A DNA stretch of 64,000 nucleotides, taken from contig CP025776.1 in NCBI GenBank assembly GCA_002886105.1, positions 4,402,001 through 4,466,000 of the forward strand, written 5' to 3'. Numbering within the stretch: the stretch's first letter is position 1; every line of letters begins with the position of its first letter. Below, in pieces: positions 1-8,247 of the stretch. A program made the translations under genes and the position numbers. This DNA is from Enterobacter sp. EA-1. GTDB taxonomy: Bacteria; Pseudomonadota; Gammaproteobacteria; Enterobacterales; Enterobacteriaceae. The notes beneath the pieces are model-generated. The model did no database searches. It was not told where the DNA came from and worked only from the letters and a program-made list of their open reading frames with translations.

Positions 1-199
1 GGTTTTGCGCACCGGCAGACGTGCCGAAGTAGAGATCGAAAGGGTTAAATTCCGCGCGCATAAACTCATCCAGCACCCCGGCGGTGAAAATGCCACGCTG
101 ACCGCCGCCTTCACACACCAGTGCGAGGCGACCGGGACGAAATGGTTTTAACGCCAGCGGCGCAATGTTGCCGAGCGTTACGGGAATATGCTGCCCCAC
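1..199 (-). CDS. yjjU: YjjU, patatin-like phospholipase (N-terminal part)
   Basis: The reading frame begins at a GTG codon (197-199) preceded by an AGGA-type ribosome site and runs off the left edge of the window. The visible residues match the start of E. coli YjjU. They include the glycine-rich oxyanion loop CEGGGQRG near residue 28 and the nucleophile elbow GTSAG near residue 60, the serine half of the Ser-Asp dyad of patatin lipases. The family cleaves acyl esters of phospholipids. About 66 residues are visible; the rest lies outside. Confidence 0.85.
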   Translation of the reverse strand, partial: MGQHIPVTLGNIAPLALKPFRPGRLALVCEGGGQRGIFTAGVLDEFMRAEFNPFDLYFGTSAGAQN

Positions 200-264
200 T
201 CTGCTTTCCTTTCTGATGCGTTATCTCACAAAGTAACGCAATTATTCCCCCTGCCGATACAGCA

Positions 265-289
265 AAAGCCAGTCACAGGGACTGGCTTT
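265..289 (-). terminator. Hairpin terminator downstream of ytjA
   Basis: A perfect 10-bp inverted repeat, AAAGCCAGTC and GACTGGCTTT, has a five-base loop and is followed on the minus strand by TTTTG. It lies between ytjA and yjjU, which are both read leftward, and fits a rho-independent terminator for ytjA. Confidence 0.7.
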
Positions 290-319
290 AATGTAACCGA
301 AATTTAAGCGTGTAATGCG

Positions 320-487
320 CTATGGACGCCGGCGCCCCATGAACAGGCTGACCGAGGGAACAGGATAATACCGACGATAAAGACGATTTTCGCTGCGCCT
401 GCTGCCGTACCTGCAAGACCACCAAAACCCGGGGGCGGCGGCGGCAATTAACGCGATAACCAGAAATATAATGCCCCAACGAAACAT
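320..487 (-). CDS. ytjA: YtjA, small UPF0391 membrane protein
   Basis: The start [16 protein letters not shown] and the end [10 protein letters not shown] match the 53-residue E. coli YtjA, a small hydrophobic inner-membrane protein of unknown function in the UPF0391 family. The middle is read in the wrong frame between about 430 and 345. Extra C/G bases in GCCGCCGCCGCCCCCGGG and in TTCCCTCGG explain this; without them the usual glycine/alanine-rich second membrane segment appears. It sits between osmY and yjjU as in E. coli. The upstream ATG at 505 is less likely, because the homologue begins at MFRW. Confidence 0.85.
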   Translation of the reverse strand: MFRWGIIFLVIALIAAAAPGFWWSCRYGSRRSENRLYRRYYPVPSVSLFMGRRRP

Positions 488-570
488 AAGACTCTCCTTT
501 ACCATAGTTAATGTCGACCGCTAAAAGTGAGCGCTCAGGATGCTCACCCGCGATTTTCCGGTACGTGTTT

Positions 571-598
571 GTCATACCCGGCAAGCGCCGGGTATGAC
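571..598 (-). terminator. Hairpin downstream of osmY
   Basis: A 12-bp perfect inverted repeat, GTCATACCCGGC and GCCGGGTATGAC with a four-base loop, starts 15 bases past the osmY stop codon. It has no long T-run on the minus strand, so it may stabilise the 3' end of the mRNA as much as terminate. Confidence 0.6.
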
Positions 599-612
599 AT
601 TTTCAGGAATCG

Positions 613-1229
613 TTACTTAACTTTGAGGTCGTTTTTCACGCTCTTAACGCCATCTATTGCTTTGGCGATACTTTCCGCGCGTTCACTTTGGGCTTGTGAA
701 TCTACCGTACCGGATAACTGCACCACTCCATCAGTGGTTTCGACTTTCACCTTACGGGAAGGTACAACGTCGTCTGCCAGCAGTTTGGCTTTGATTTCAC
801 TGGTTGTTGCGGTATCCCCCGCGTAACCTTTTACTGACTGATTTTTACCGTCGCGAACGTGCAGCTTATCGCTGACGGACGCTACGCCTTGCACGCCTTT
901 GGCCACGGAAACAGCCTGTTCGGCCTGCGCACCGGCTCTCAACAAAGCCGCTCAGCGTAACCACCTTTTTCTCGGTTTTGACGGAAATATCGGTGCTCTT
1001 AATGCTCTCATGATCCACCAGCGCCGCTTTTACTTTCGCGGTGATGGTGCTGTCATCCATGAAGCCACCGACTTTATTCATAGAGCTATCGATTTTTTCG
1101 CCTGCACTGGAGGCCGCGTTTTGCGCTTTGTCAGTGGTGGTGTCTCGAGAGGGCGGAACCGCTCGCCAAAGCCGAACCCAGCATGACAGCCAGCAGAGTT
1201 TTTGAAATCTTCAGTCTTGTCATAGTCAT
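613..1229 (-). CDS. osmY: OsmY, periplasmic osmotically inducible BON-domain protein
   Basis: The start [20 protein letters not shown] is the E. coli OsmY signal peptide. Two BON domains follow (about residues 55-125 and 135-200): the segment from [20 protein letters not shown] and the C-terminal segment ending [11 protein letters not shown]. OsmY is a periplasmic chaperone-like protein strongly induced by RpoS and osmotic stress. Frames break near 1140, just after the signal peptide, and near 945, inside the first BON domain. The span is about ten bases longer than the 201-residue E. coli gene. A sigma-S type promoter lies about 240 bases upstream. Confidence 0.93.
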
Positions 1230-1462
1230 CGATGTCATTCCTGTTGGTTTGCCCACAATTTGGGCTACAAGCAGCAACGTTGGCTGCTCTACTGCCACCG
1301 GGTGAATCTCACCCAGTTCAGAAATCAATGGCTTCGGTCACAACACCGTCACACATCGCCCTGAGGCAGTTATTAATGTCAATTCGCAATGAGAAGCATG
1401 AATAAAAGACCACTAAACACGCAATGAACAGGACTTTTACCCACCCAACATGTCATCACTTT

Positions 1463-1480
1463 GTTAAATATAGATCACGC
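1463..1480 (-). promoter_or_regulatory. Probable sigma-S promoter of osmY
   Basis: On the minus strand the segment reads TGATCTATATTTAACAAAG, with a CTATATT -10 element and TAAC after it. This matches, from memory, the E. coli osmY promoter core. It lies about 238 bases before the osmY ATG, agreeing with the long leader known in E. coli. The rest of the 1230-1586 gap shows no gene. Confidence 0.65.
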
Positions 1481-1586
1481 TTGCCAAAAACCCGGACAAG
1501 CGGTTAAAAAGTGAGCGATAGAGGGAAAAACGGCAGGTTTTAAGAACTTTCCGCAACGGGCTAATAAGACAGGAGGGAAAAGTGAT

Positions 1587-1610
1587 GGAGCACGGCATAC
1601 GCCGTGCTCC
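1587..1610 (-). terminator. Terminator after prfC
   Basis: A 10-bp inverted repeat, GGAGCACGGC and GCCGTGCTCC with loop ATAC, lies ten bases past the prfC stop. On the minus strand it is followed by a short T-rich stretch (CACTTTTC). Confidence 0.7.
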
Positions 1611-1619
1611 GCGCAAGGA

Positions 1620-3198
1620 TTAGTGCTCGCGGGTTTTATGGAAGGTGACGTCAGGATAACGTTCCTGAGTGAGGTTCAGGTTGACCATGGTTGGTGCGAT
1701 ATAGGTCAGGTTATCGCCGCCATCAAGCGCCAACTGGATTTCGTTTTTACGTTTGAACTCTTCAAATTTCTTCACGTCGGTGCCTTCAACCCAACGCGCA
1801 GTGGCGACGTTGACCGATTCGTACACCGCTTCCACGTTGTACTCGCTCTTCAGGCGTGACACGACTACATCGAACTGCAGCACACCGACCGCACCGACAA
1901 TCAGGTCGTTATTGGAAATCGGGCGGAACACCTGTACCGCACCTTCTTCAGAAAGTTGGACAAGGCCTTTTAGCAGCTGTTTCTGTTTCAGCGGATCGCG
2001 CAGACGGATACGGCGGAACAGTTCCGGGGCAAAGTTCGGAATACCGGTGAACTTCATCATCTCGCCCCGTGAAGGTATCGCCAATCTGAATGGTACCGTG
2101 GTTATGCAGACCGATAATATCGCCCGGATAGGCCTCTTCCACATGAGAGCGATCGCCCGCCATAAAGGTTAACGCATCGGAGATCACCACATCTTTACCG
2201 GTACGCACCTGACGCAGCTTCATGCCCTTTTCATAACGCCCGGACACCACACGCATAAACGCCACGCGGTCACGGTGTTTCGGATCCATATTGGCTGGAT
2301 CTTAAACACAAAACCGGTGAATTTTTCATCACTGGCAGTGACTTCACGGGTATCGGTTTTACGCGGCATCGGCGCTGGCGCCCACTCCACCAGACCATCA
2401 AGCATGTGATCCACACCAAAGTTACCCAGCGCGGTACCAAAAAATACCGGGGTAATTTCGCCGCTCAGGAACAGTTCTTTATCGAACTCGTTGGAAGCGC
2501 CCTGCACCAGTTCCAGCTCATCACGCAGCTGTTTCGCTGTGGTCTTCACCCACCGCGCTGTCGAGCTCCGGGTTATTCAGCCTTTAACAATGCGAACTTC
2601 ACGGATGGTGTGCCTTACCGGTCTGATAAAGGTAGGTTTCGTCTTTATAAAGGTGGTAAACGCCCTTGAACAGTTTGCCGCAGCCAATTGGCGTGATCGG
2701 CGCACACGCGATCTTCAGCTCATTTTCCACTTCATCCAGCAGCTCCATCGGATCGCGGATGTCACGGTCAAGTTTGTTCATAAACGTCAGGATCGGCGTA
2801 TCGCGCAGACGGGTGACTTCCATCAGCTTACGCGTCCTGTCTTCAACGCCTTTTGCGGCATCAATCACCATCAGACAGCAGTCCACCGCCGTCAGCGTAC
2901 GGTAGGTATCTTCGGAGAAGTCTTCGCCCGGGGGTGTCCAGCAGGTTAACGAGGCTGGTTTTATACGGGAACTGCATTACGGAGGTGGTAATGGAAATAC
3001 CACGCTGTTTTTCCATCTCCATCCAGTCGGATTTTGCATGCTGGCTGGAACCACGGCCTTTTACCGTACCGGCAGTCTGGATCGCCTGTCCGAACAGCAG
3101 CACCTTTTCAGTGATGGTGGTTTACCGGCATCGGGGTGCGAGATGATAGCGAACGTACGGCGCTTCGCCACCTCTTGAAAATAAGGAGACAACGTCAT
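1620..3198 (-). CDS. prfC: PrfC, peptide chain release factor 3
   Basis: RF3 is a translational GTPase that removes RF1/RF2 from the ribosome after peptide release. The start [15 protein letters not shown], the P-loop HPDAGKTT near residue 20, the switch region [15 protein letters not shown], and the NKLDRD specificity motif are all visible in separate frames. The end [14 protein letters not shown] matches E. coli. Frames break near 2050, 2300, 2560, 2690, 2930 and 3110. The full span of 1579 bases is close to the 1590 of E. coli. The ATG at 3196-3198 is chosen by homology. A true pseudogene is unlikely given how intact the pieces are. Confidence 0.95.
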
Positions 3199-3288
3199 GA
3201 AAATCTTCTGTGTAATTGCGCGGCCTCAGGCCACGCGATGAAATACGAAAAATGCGGCTATTGTACTCCAACGGCGGAGTGCAGACAA

Positions 3289-3964
3289 TCAATGTTTACA
3301 CAGGAGTTGCTCCAGTTCGGTTAGGGGAGGTCACGGTCCAGTTGGGTTAATTTTCCGGTAATGCGCGATCGTGCGCGTTCAGCCAGCAGGTCGACAGCCC
3401 GGCGTTAATACCACCCAGAATGTCGGATTCCGCCGTGTCGCCCACCATCAATACGCGCGCGCGCGATCCGGGTTGCCAGCCTGCTGCAGGGCGTAATCAA
3501 AGATTTTAGGATCGGGTTTGGCGACGCCCACCTGTTCGGAAATCACTAATAAATCAAAATAGTCGCGAAGGCCGGTTCGCTCCGGTGAATTTGCTGCAAC
3601 GCGGTAAATCCGTTGGTGATGATGCCAAGCTTCGCTCTGCCTCGCAGGCTATCAAGCAGCGATACCGCCGAGGCAATGGCGCGCAGATTTCGGCCATCGC
3701 GTTGAGAAACGCATCATTAAGCGAGCCCGCAGGCACATTCAAACGCTCAGACCAGCTTTGAAAACGCTGATGCTGCAGTTGCAGTGCGCTAATCGCGCCG
3801 TTCTGATAATCCACCCATAGCGGTTTATTGACCGCCCGGTATTCGGCAAAATCCTGATCGGTAAATGTCACGCTATAGTCAAGAAACATCCGTTGTAAGC
3901 CACCGAAAGCGTCAAACGTAAACAGCGTTTCGTCAGCATCAAAGAGTATCCAGTCCCATTTCAT
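3289..3964 (-). CDS. yjjG: YjjG, pyrimidine nucleotide 5'-nucleotidase (HAD family)
   Basis: The product begins [20 protein letters not shown], giving the HAD nucleophile motif FDADET at residues 8-13. It ends ELEQLLCKH, as in E. coli. The family dephosphorylates dUMP, dTMP and damaged nucleotides and so cleans nucleotide pools. The length of 676 bases fits the 225-residue protein. Frames shift near 3640 and again between 3460 and 3560, where the C-terminal HAD motifs (GDTAESD-type) are found on other frames. It lies 16 bases downstream of rimI. Confidence 0.92.
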
Positions 3965-3980
3965 TACATCACCTTTATTA

Positions 3981-4422
3981 TCAGAGAGGCAGCGCCATAA
4001 TTATCGCATCCTCACGCCCGTTGGCCGTGGGGTAATAATTACGACGGATCGTCGCCTCGTTAAATCCTAAACTTTCGTACAGCGCAATCGCGCCGGTGTT
4101 GGAGGCCCGCACTTCCAGCCACAGCGTCAGCACGCCGCGGGATTCCAGCTCGCGGATAAGATGCTCCAACAGTTGTCGGCCAAACCCTTTACGTTGCCGG
4201 TGCCGGATCGACGGCAATATTGAACAGCGTGGCTTCATCCAGCACTACCTGAGTGATGGCGAATGCCGCCATTTCGTCCCCCACCATCAGTCGATAGTTG
4301 AGGTAGCGTTCCCCCCTGATTACTGGCGAGCGTTTTTTCACTCCAGGGAAGGCGTGCGCCCGGGTTTCAATCGCGTAGGCGCGGGCTAAATCAGTCGTGC
4401 TGAGGGAAGAAATCGTGTTCAT
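3981..4422 (-). CDS. rimI: RimI, ribosomal protein S18 N-alpha-acetyltransferase
   Basis: A GNAT acetyltransferase that modifies the N-terminus of ribosomal protein S18. The start [19 protein letters not shown] and the core [29 protein letters not shown] and [18 protein letters not shown] match E. coli RimI. Frames break near 4320 (the FPWSEK region) and 4200 (the acetyl-CoA loop). It starts 32 bases inside the end of holD, the same overlap as in E. coli, so the two are translationally coupled. Confidence 0.93.
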
Positions 4423-4804
4423 GTTCGCAGATTTGTTGCCATAACGCGGCGCATGCCGCAGGGTTGCCGCGTAATTCATCGTACGGAGCCGTTGAGACTT
4501 GTGCTCCGGTCAGCGTCAGCGGTCCATCAACGCCCAGCAACCAACTATTACACTGACTGCCGGGGGTAACATCGCGACGCGTTCCGGCGTCAGTTGCAAG
4601 ACCTGATCCGCCGTAATGGTCAGCGCGCGCAACACATCACTTACCAGCGGCTCAGTCAACGCTGGCAGCGAGGGCGCGACCATCACCAGCCGGATATGCG
4701 CAGGCAACGAGATGGCGATCTCACCCTGCAGCACCGCGGGGGTGGCGCAAGGTCCACTGGGTAATGCCCAGTTGCTGTAATTGCCAGTCGCGTCGGGAAG
4801 TCAT
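4391..4804 (-). CDS. holD: HolD, DNA polymerase III psi subunit
   Basis: HolD joins the clamp loader to chi and single-strand binding protein. The N-terminus MTSRRDWQLQQLGITQW, the middle LVSDVLRALTITADQVLQLTPERVA and the end [11 protein letters not shown] match E. coli psi. The span is 414 bases, exactly that of a 137-residue protein, although the frame shifts out near 4740 and back near 4540. It overlaps rimI and stands opposite rsmC. Confidence 0.92.
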
Positions 4805-4865
4805 AGCAAAACACTCCTGTGTGTCAGGCGCGCAAATATAACAAACTCAGCGCCTGTTCGCCATT

Positions 4866-4900
4866 AAGACGCAGCCAACAAAGAGGCAGCGTGCAGGATA
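4866..4900 (+). repeat. Direct repeat copy 1, holD-rsmC interval
   Basis: A 35-base segment containing GCCAACAAAGAGGCAGCGTG is repeated exactly 120 bases downstream (4986-5020) with three mismatches. This copy lies in the middle of the divergent holD/rsmC promoter region. Confidence 0.8.
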
Positions 4901-4985
4901 CTCCCCCCTGTACACACCATCATTCGCGATGCGTCGAGGCGGCAAGGATGAGGATCCCGGGAGCTTACATAGTGACTGGGGTCCG

Positions 4986-5020
4986 AAGACGATGCCAACA
5001 AAGAGGCAGCGTGAAGGATA
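4986..5020 (+). repeat. Direct repeat copy 2, holD-rsmC interval
   Basis: This is the second copy of the 35-base repeat (32 of 35 identical to 4866-4900). It lies directly upstream of the rsmC -10 box. Confidence 0.8.
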
Positions 5021-5025
5021 ACGTG

Positions 5026-5031
5026 TATAAT
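5026..5031 (+). promoter_or_regulatory. -10 box of the rsmC promoter
   Basis: A perfect TATAAT lies 29 bases before the rsmC ATG. No good -35 hexamer is seen 16-18 bases upstream, where repeat copy 2 sits, so an activator or an extended contact may compensate. Confidence 0.55.
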
Positions 5032-5060
5032 CGCCGCCAGAATTTAACGAGGAACCCCCC

Positions 5061-6085
5061 ATGTCCGCTTTTACCCCCGGCAAGTGAAGTCTTGCTGCGC
5101 CACAGTGACGATTTCGAACCCAGCCGCATTCTTTTTGCCGGTGATTTGCAGGATGACCTGCCCGCACGTCTGGACACCGCGGAAAGCCGCGCCCTGGACT
5201 CAACAGTTTCACCAGTGGCAAACCTTAAATGGGCGAGCTCGCTATAGCCCTGGTTGCCGACAGCGCAACGGTTGGCGATTGCGATACGCTGGTTTATTAC
5301 TGGCCGAAAAAACAAACCGGAAGCGCAGTTTCCAGTTGATGAATCTGCTTTCCTTGCTGCCTGTGGGAACCGACATTTTCGTGGTCGGCGAGAACCGTAG
5401 CGGTGTACGCAGTGCTGAGCAGATGTTGGCGGAGTATTGCGCGCTGAACAAGGTCGACAGTGCCCGCCGCTGCGGTTTGTATCATGGCCGCCCTGGAAAA
5501 AACGCCTGCGTTCAACCCGGACGAATTCTGGGGGTGAATATGTACTGGATGATTTGACCATTAAAACGCTACCGGGCGTGTTCAGCCGCGACGGTCTGGA
5601 TGTCGGCAGCCAGCTGCTGTTGTCAACCTTGACCCCGCATACTAAGGGCAAAGTGCTGGATGTGGGTTGCGGCGCAGGTGTACTGGCGGCGGTACTGGCG
5701 AGCCACTCGCCGAAAGTGCGTCTGACGCTGTGCGACGTATCGGCTCCGGCGGTAGAGGCCAGCCGCGCAACGCTGGCGGCTAACGGTTTCGAAGGCGATG
5801 TGTTTGCCAGCAACGTCTTTTCGGAAGTGACCGGCCGTTTCGATATGATCATCTCCAACCCGCCGTTTCATGATGGTTTGCAGACCAGCCGGGAAGCTGC
5901 TCAGACGCTGATTCGCGGTGCCGTGCGCCACCTGAACAGCGGCGGCGAGTTGCGTATTGTCGCTAACGCCTTCCTGCCGTATCCGGATGTATTAGATCAG
6001 ACGTTTGGTTTCCATGAAGTTATTGCACAAACCGGCCGTTTTAAAGTCTACCGTACGGTGATGACGCGCCGTGGCGATAAAATAA
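5061..6085 (+). CDS. rsmC: RsmC, 16S rRNA m2G1207 methyltransferase
   Basis: RsmC methylates G1207 of 16S rRNA in the 30S subunit. Residues MSAFTP, then [22 protein letters not shown] match the start. The SAM-binding DVGCGAGV and the catalytic SNPPFHDG motif are in the C-terminal methyltransferase half. Frames break near 5077, 5200, 5290 and 5490. The open frame runs on to 6180, but the E. coli protein ends shortly after YR-MTR and a hairpin begins at 6094, so I place the stop at the TAA near 6083-6085. The exact end is uncertain by one indel. Confidence 0.93.
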
Positions 6086-6093
6086 TCGCTTTT

Positions 6094-6116
6094 CCCGGTG
6101 GGGACGACTCACCGGG
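6094..6116 (+). terminator. Hairpin after rsmC
   Basis: CCCGGTG and CACCGGG form a 7-bp stem with a nine-base loop just after the likely rsmC stop. No T-run follows, so termination is only probable. Confidence 0.4.
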
Positions 6117-6183
6117 TTCCACTTCCCTCTGCGTCTCAGCGCCCATTTTTACAGCAATCAGCTTCCGTTGGCTTAATTAACTA

Positions 6184-6211
6184 TTGACGAAAAGTTGAAA
6201 ACATCTAGAAT
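6184..6211 (+). promoter_or_regulatory. Promoter of the tRNA-Leu operon
   Basis: TTGACG and TAGAAT are separated by 16 bases and followed by GCGCCTCC. The G+C-rich discriminator is typical of stable-RNA promoters under stringent control. The first tRNA starts 43 bases downstream of the -10 box. Confidence 0.75.
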
Positions 6212-6253
6212 GCGCCTCCGTGGTAGCGATACTTCCAAGAGTATCGATGGTAT

Positions 6254-6327
6254 GCGAAGGTAGACGCGCTAGCTTCAGGTGTTAGTGTCCTTACGGACGT
6301 GGGGGTTCAAGTCCCCCCCTCGCACCA
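6254..6327 (+). tRNA. leuV: tRNA-Leu(CAG), copy 1, with a 12-base deletion
   Basis: The sequence matches copy 3 (6470-6555) except that the 12 bases TGGCGGAATTGG are missing after GCGAAGG. This removes positions 8-9 and the 5' strand of the D arm, so the RNA as read cannot fold normally. The deletion lies between two GGT triplets, which fits slippage or an assembly error. The anticodon arm (CTAGC, loop TTCAGGT, GTTAG) and the encoded CCA are intact. Confidence 0.8.
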
Positions 6328-6355
6328 TAAACCACGCTGATATTGCTCGCACTGT

Positions 6356-6438
6356 GCGAAGGTGGCGGAATTGGTAGACGCGCTATCAGGTGTTAGTGTT
6401 CTTACGGACGTGGGGGTTCAAGTCCCCCCCTCGCACCA
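6356..6438 (+). tRNA. leuP: tRNA-Leu(CAG), copy 2, with a 3-base deletion
   Basis: This copy is identical to copy 3 apart from one C-to-T change in the variable arm (TGTTCTTACGG) and loss of the triplet GCT in CGCTAGCTTCAGG. The loss removes two bases of the 5' strand of the anticodon stem and one loop base. As read, the anticodon stem cannot form. CCA is encoded. Confidence 0.8.
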
Positions 6439-6469
6439 ACGAGGCAATATCAAAAAGTAAGATGACTGT

Positions 6470-6555
6470 GCGAAGGTGGCGGAATTGGTAGACGCGCTAG
6501 CTTCAGGTGTTAGTGTCCTTACGGACGTGGGGGTTCAAGTCCCCCCCTCGCACCA
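6470..6555 (+). tRNA. leuQ: tRNA-Leu(CAG), copy 3, complete
   Basis: This is a complete class II tRNA with acceptor GCGAAGG, D arm GCGG...GACGC, anticodon loop TTCAGGT (anticodon CAG, reading CUG), a long variable arm, T arm GGGGGTTCAAGTCCCCC, and encoded CCA. The C-run before TCGC has seven C in all three copies, whereas I recall eight in the 87-base E. coli gene. One C may be missing throughout. Confidence 0.93.
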
Positions 6556-6587
6556 GATATCTTATACACTCCTGTATGACTCTCCCG

Positions 6588-6830
6588 TTACAATATCATT
6601 TTCAAATTCATCATCAGCAGCATCATTCCACCGACCAGCGCAACGCCTGAAGGCAACAACACAAAGTGCCGTAAACGTTTGTGGTACAGCATTGCTGGCG
6701 TGAGCAACAGCCCAAGTACAATGACTCCCCGCCGAGGGCATTAACTGACAGATCGGCAAGCGCCAGAATGGCAACAACAATGCCTCGGTAATACAATCCC
6801 CATCCACTCCCCCAGCGCGCGTTGCAACAT
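6588..6830 (-). CDS. DUF1435 small membrane protein
   Basis: Joining the frames gives an 80-residue protein. It starts MLQRALGSGWG, continues IVVAILALADLSVNAL and ends YHKRLRHFVLLPSGVALVGG...MMLLMMNLKMIL. It has two hydrophobic segments (about residues 12-50 and 57-78). This matches the enterobacterial DUF1435 family, whose function is unknown. A near-consensus Fur box sits 18 bases before the ATG, so expression is probably iron-repressed. An extra G in CTGGGGGAGTGG near 6810 and a missing base near 6730 cause the frame changes. Confidence 0.75.
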
Positions 6831-6848
6831 GCTTTCATCTCTCAAAGC

Positions 6849-6867
6849 GATAATGATAACCAATATC
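6849..6867 (-). promoter_or_regulatory. Fur box before the DUF1435 gene
   Basis: GATAATGATAACCAATATC matches the 19-base Fur consensus GATAATGATAATCATTATC at 17 positions. It lies 18 bases upstream of the DUF1435 start codon, where Fur binding would block transcription. Confidence 0.75.
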
Positions 6868-7085
6868 ATATGATATGTTTTCTCATTTGTCAGCCCGATA
6901 CGAAGCGCCAGTATGAAGATTACTCATCTTCTAATGACAGGCATTCAGTAAGGTGATAAATTAAGCGCCACTTAAAATGAAAATCCAAATCACTAATTTT
7001 TCGCGATAACTGTTTCATCGCGTTACATTTTCTTTTTTGACTATCAGCACGCCGTTAGATTACGGATAAACAACGATTTTTAGGT

Positions 7086-8123
7086 ATGACATTACAAACC
7101 CGGCAATCTCTCCTGTAACAAGAAATATCGATTGTCCCTGCGTCTATTTCTGTTACTCAATGCGATCTCAGCGCTGTTCTCCATAGCTCTGCCGCTCTAT
7201 AACTTGCGTATCTTGACGATCCCCGTATGCATCATCTTCGCGGCAAGCCCGTGTTGCCAGCACTACACCACTATTTCCCCGGCCGAAAAATTAATATCAC
7301 CCTTATTTCACTGATATTTGGCTGCCTGTGGGCGTGGCATGTAATCACTAAAGTCAGATTAATAAATGATAATGCTGATGCCTTTCTGCTGATTGCCTTA
7401 TTGGAGCATTCTGTTTATTGGCACCATTGCTTTTTCAAATCATATCCTTGCCTTTTATTTCACTCATTACCGGTATTCATCAGTTGTTTGTGGCTAAGCA
7501 GCGGAGAGAATTAAGAATGGTCTACTCCTTTGCACTGCCGGTATTGGGCATCTCTATTCAGCATGCAATTCCAAAAACGTAATGATCATTTTGCCCGGTG
7601 CATTAATGAATCGCCTGATGCAGGAGCGCAAAACGCTCAATGATTTGAGCATGCTGGATCCGCTGACCGGCTTGTACAACCGCCGGGGTTTGCAGCATAA
7701 ACTCGACAATATGCTGGCGGTAGATGATAGCCCCGCTATGTGCTGCTTCTCGATATTGATCACTTCAAAGCCTATAACGATCATTACGGTCACATGATGG
7801 GGGATCAGGCGCTAATCCGCGTGTCTGCCGCCTTGCGCAATGCCGTACGCTCACGCGATATTGTTGCCCGCTTCGGTGGTGAAGAATTTATGATCCTGAT
7901 TAATAACGCAGAACAGGAAGATGCCCGTCGTACCGCCGAGCGTATTCGCCAGCAAGTGTATGATCTGAAAATTCCGCATATGTTCAATGAAAGCGTCGCC
8001 ACAAACGTCACCGTCAGTATTGGGATTGCGCCATTGCTCGGTAATGACATCGACGCGTCTCTTTCCCGTGCCGATAAAGCCCTGTATGAAGCCAAACATA
8101 TGGGACGCAATAACATCCGGTGA
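7086..8123 (+). CDS. Membrane-anchored diguanylate cyclase (GGDEF)
   Basis: The C-terminal half is a complete GGDEF domain: LDPLTGLYNRRG, LLLDIDHFKAYNDHYGHMMGDQAL, the active-site loop ARFGGEEF near 7870, and SIGIAP. It should make c-di-GMP from two GTP. The N-terminal part (about 7130-7580) is broken over several frames but strongly hydrophobic (LRLFLLLNAISALFSIALPLYN), so the enzyme is probably membrane-bound. An inhibitory RxxD is not evident. I choose ATG 7086 by length; TTG 7132 is the alternative. I know no E. coli K-12 orthologue at this site. Confidence 0.8.
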
Positions 8124-8201
8124 GTGAAGAATTACAGCCCGTCTGAGGCGCGCCCGCATAACTTTGCGATAAACACCTTGCTATCGATTTTATCCGTGAT
8201 T

Positions 8202-8220
8202 AGGATTAAAAATCATTATC
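8202..8220 (+). promoter_or_regulatory. Fur box of fhuF
   Basis: The segment ending AAAAATCATTATC, followed by ATTTATATTTATC, holds a conserved right half of the Fur consensus (13 of 19 positions). It lies 27 bases upstream of fhuF. FhuF is a known Fur-repressed gene in E. coli. Confidence 0.6.
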
Positions 8221-8247
8221 ATTTATATTTATCATCCTGCGACTGCC

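Noticed and set aside
1948-2289. Separate translation-factor fragments as independent genes
   Set aside because: They are consecutive pieces of one RF3 protein in different frames.
1620-3198. prfC and similar broken genes as true pseudogenes
   Set aside because: All domains are retained, total length is right and breaks involve single bases; the same pattern affects essential genes.
4965-5858. Long antisense frame opposite rsmC
   Set aside because: Shadow of rsmC; no ribosome site and no family likeness.
6254-6555. Tandem repeat as a CRISPR array
   Set aside because: The repeated units are tRNA genes with CCA ends; there are no short repeats with unique spacers anywhere in the window.
6476-6703. 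Open frame starting in tRNA-Leu copy 3 (MAELVDALASG...)
   Set aside because: It is a reading of the tRNA sequence itself, a well-known false ORF.
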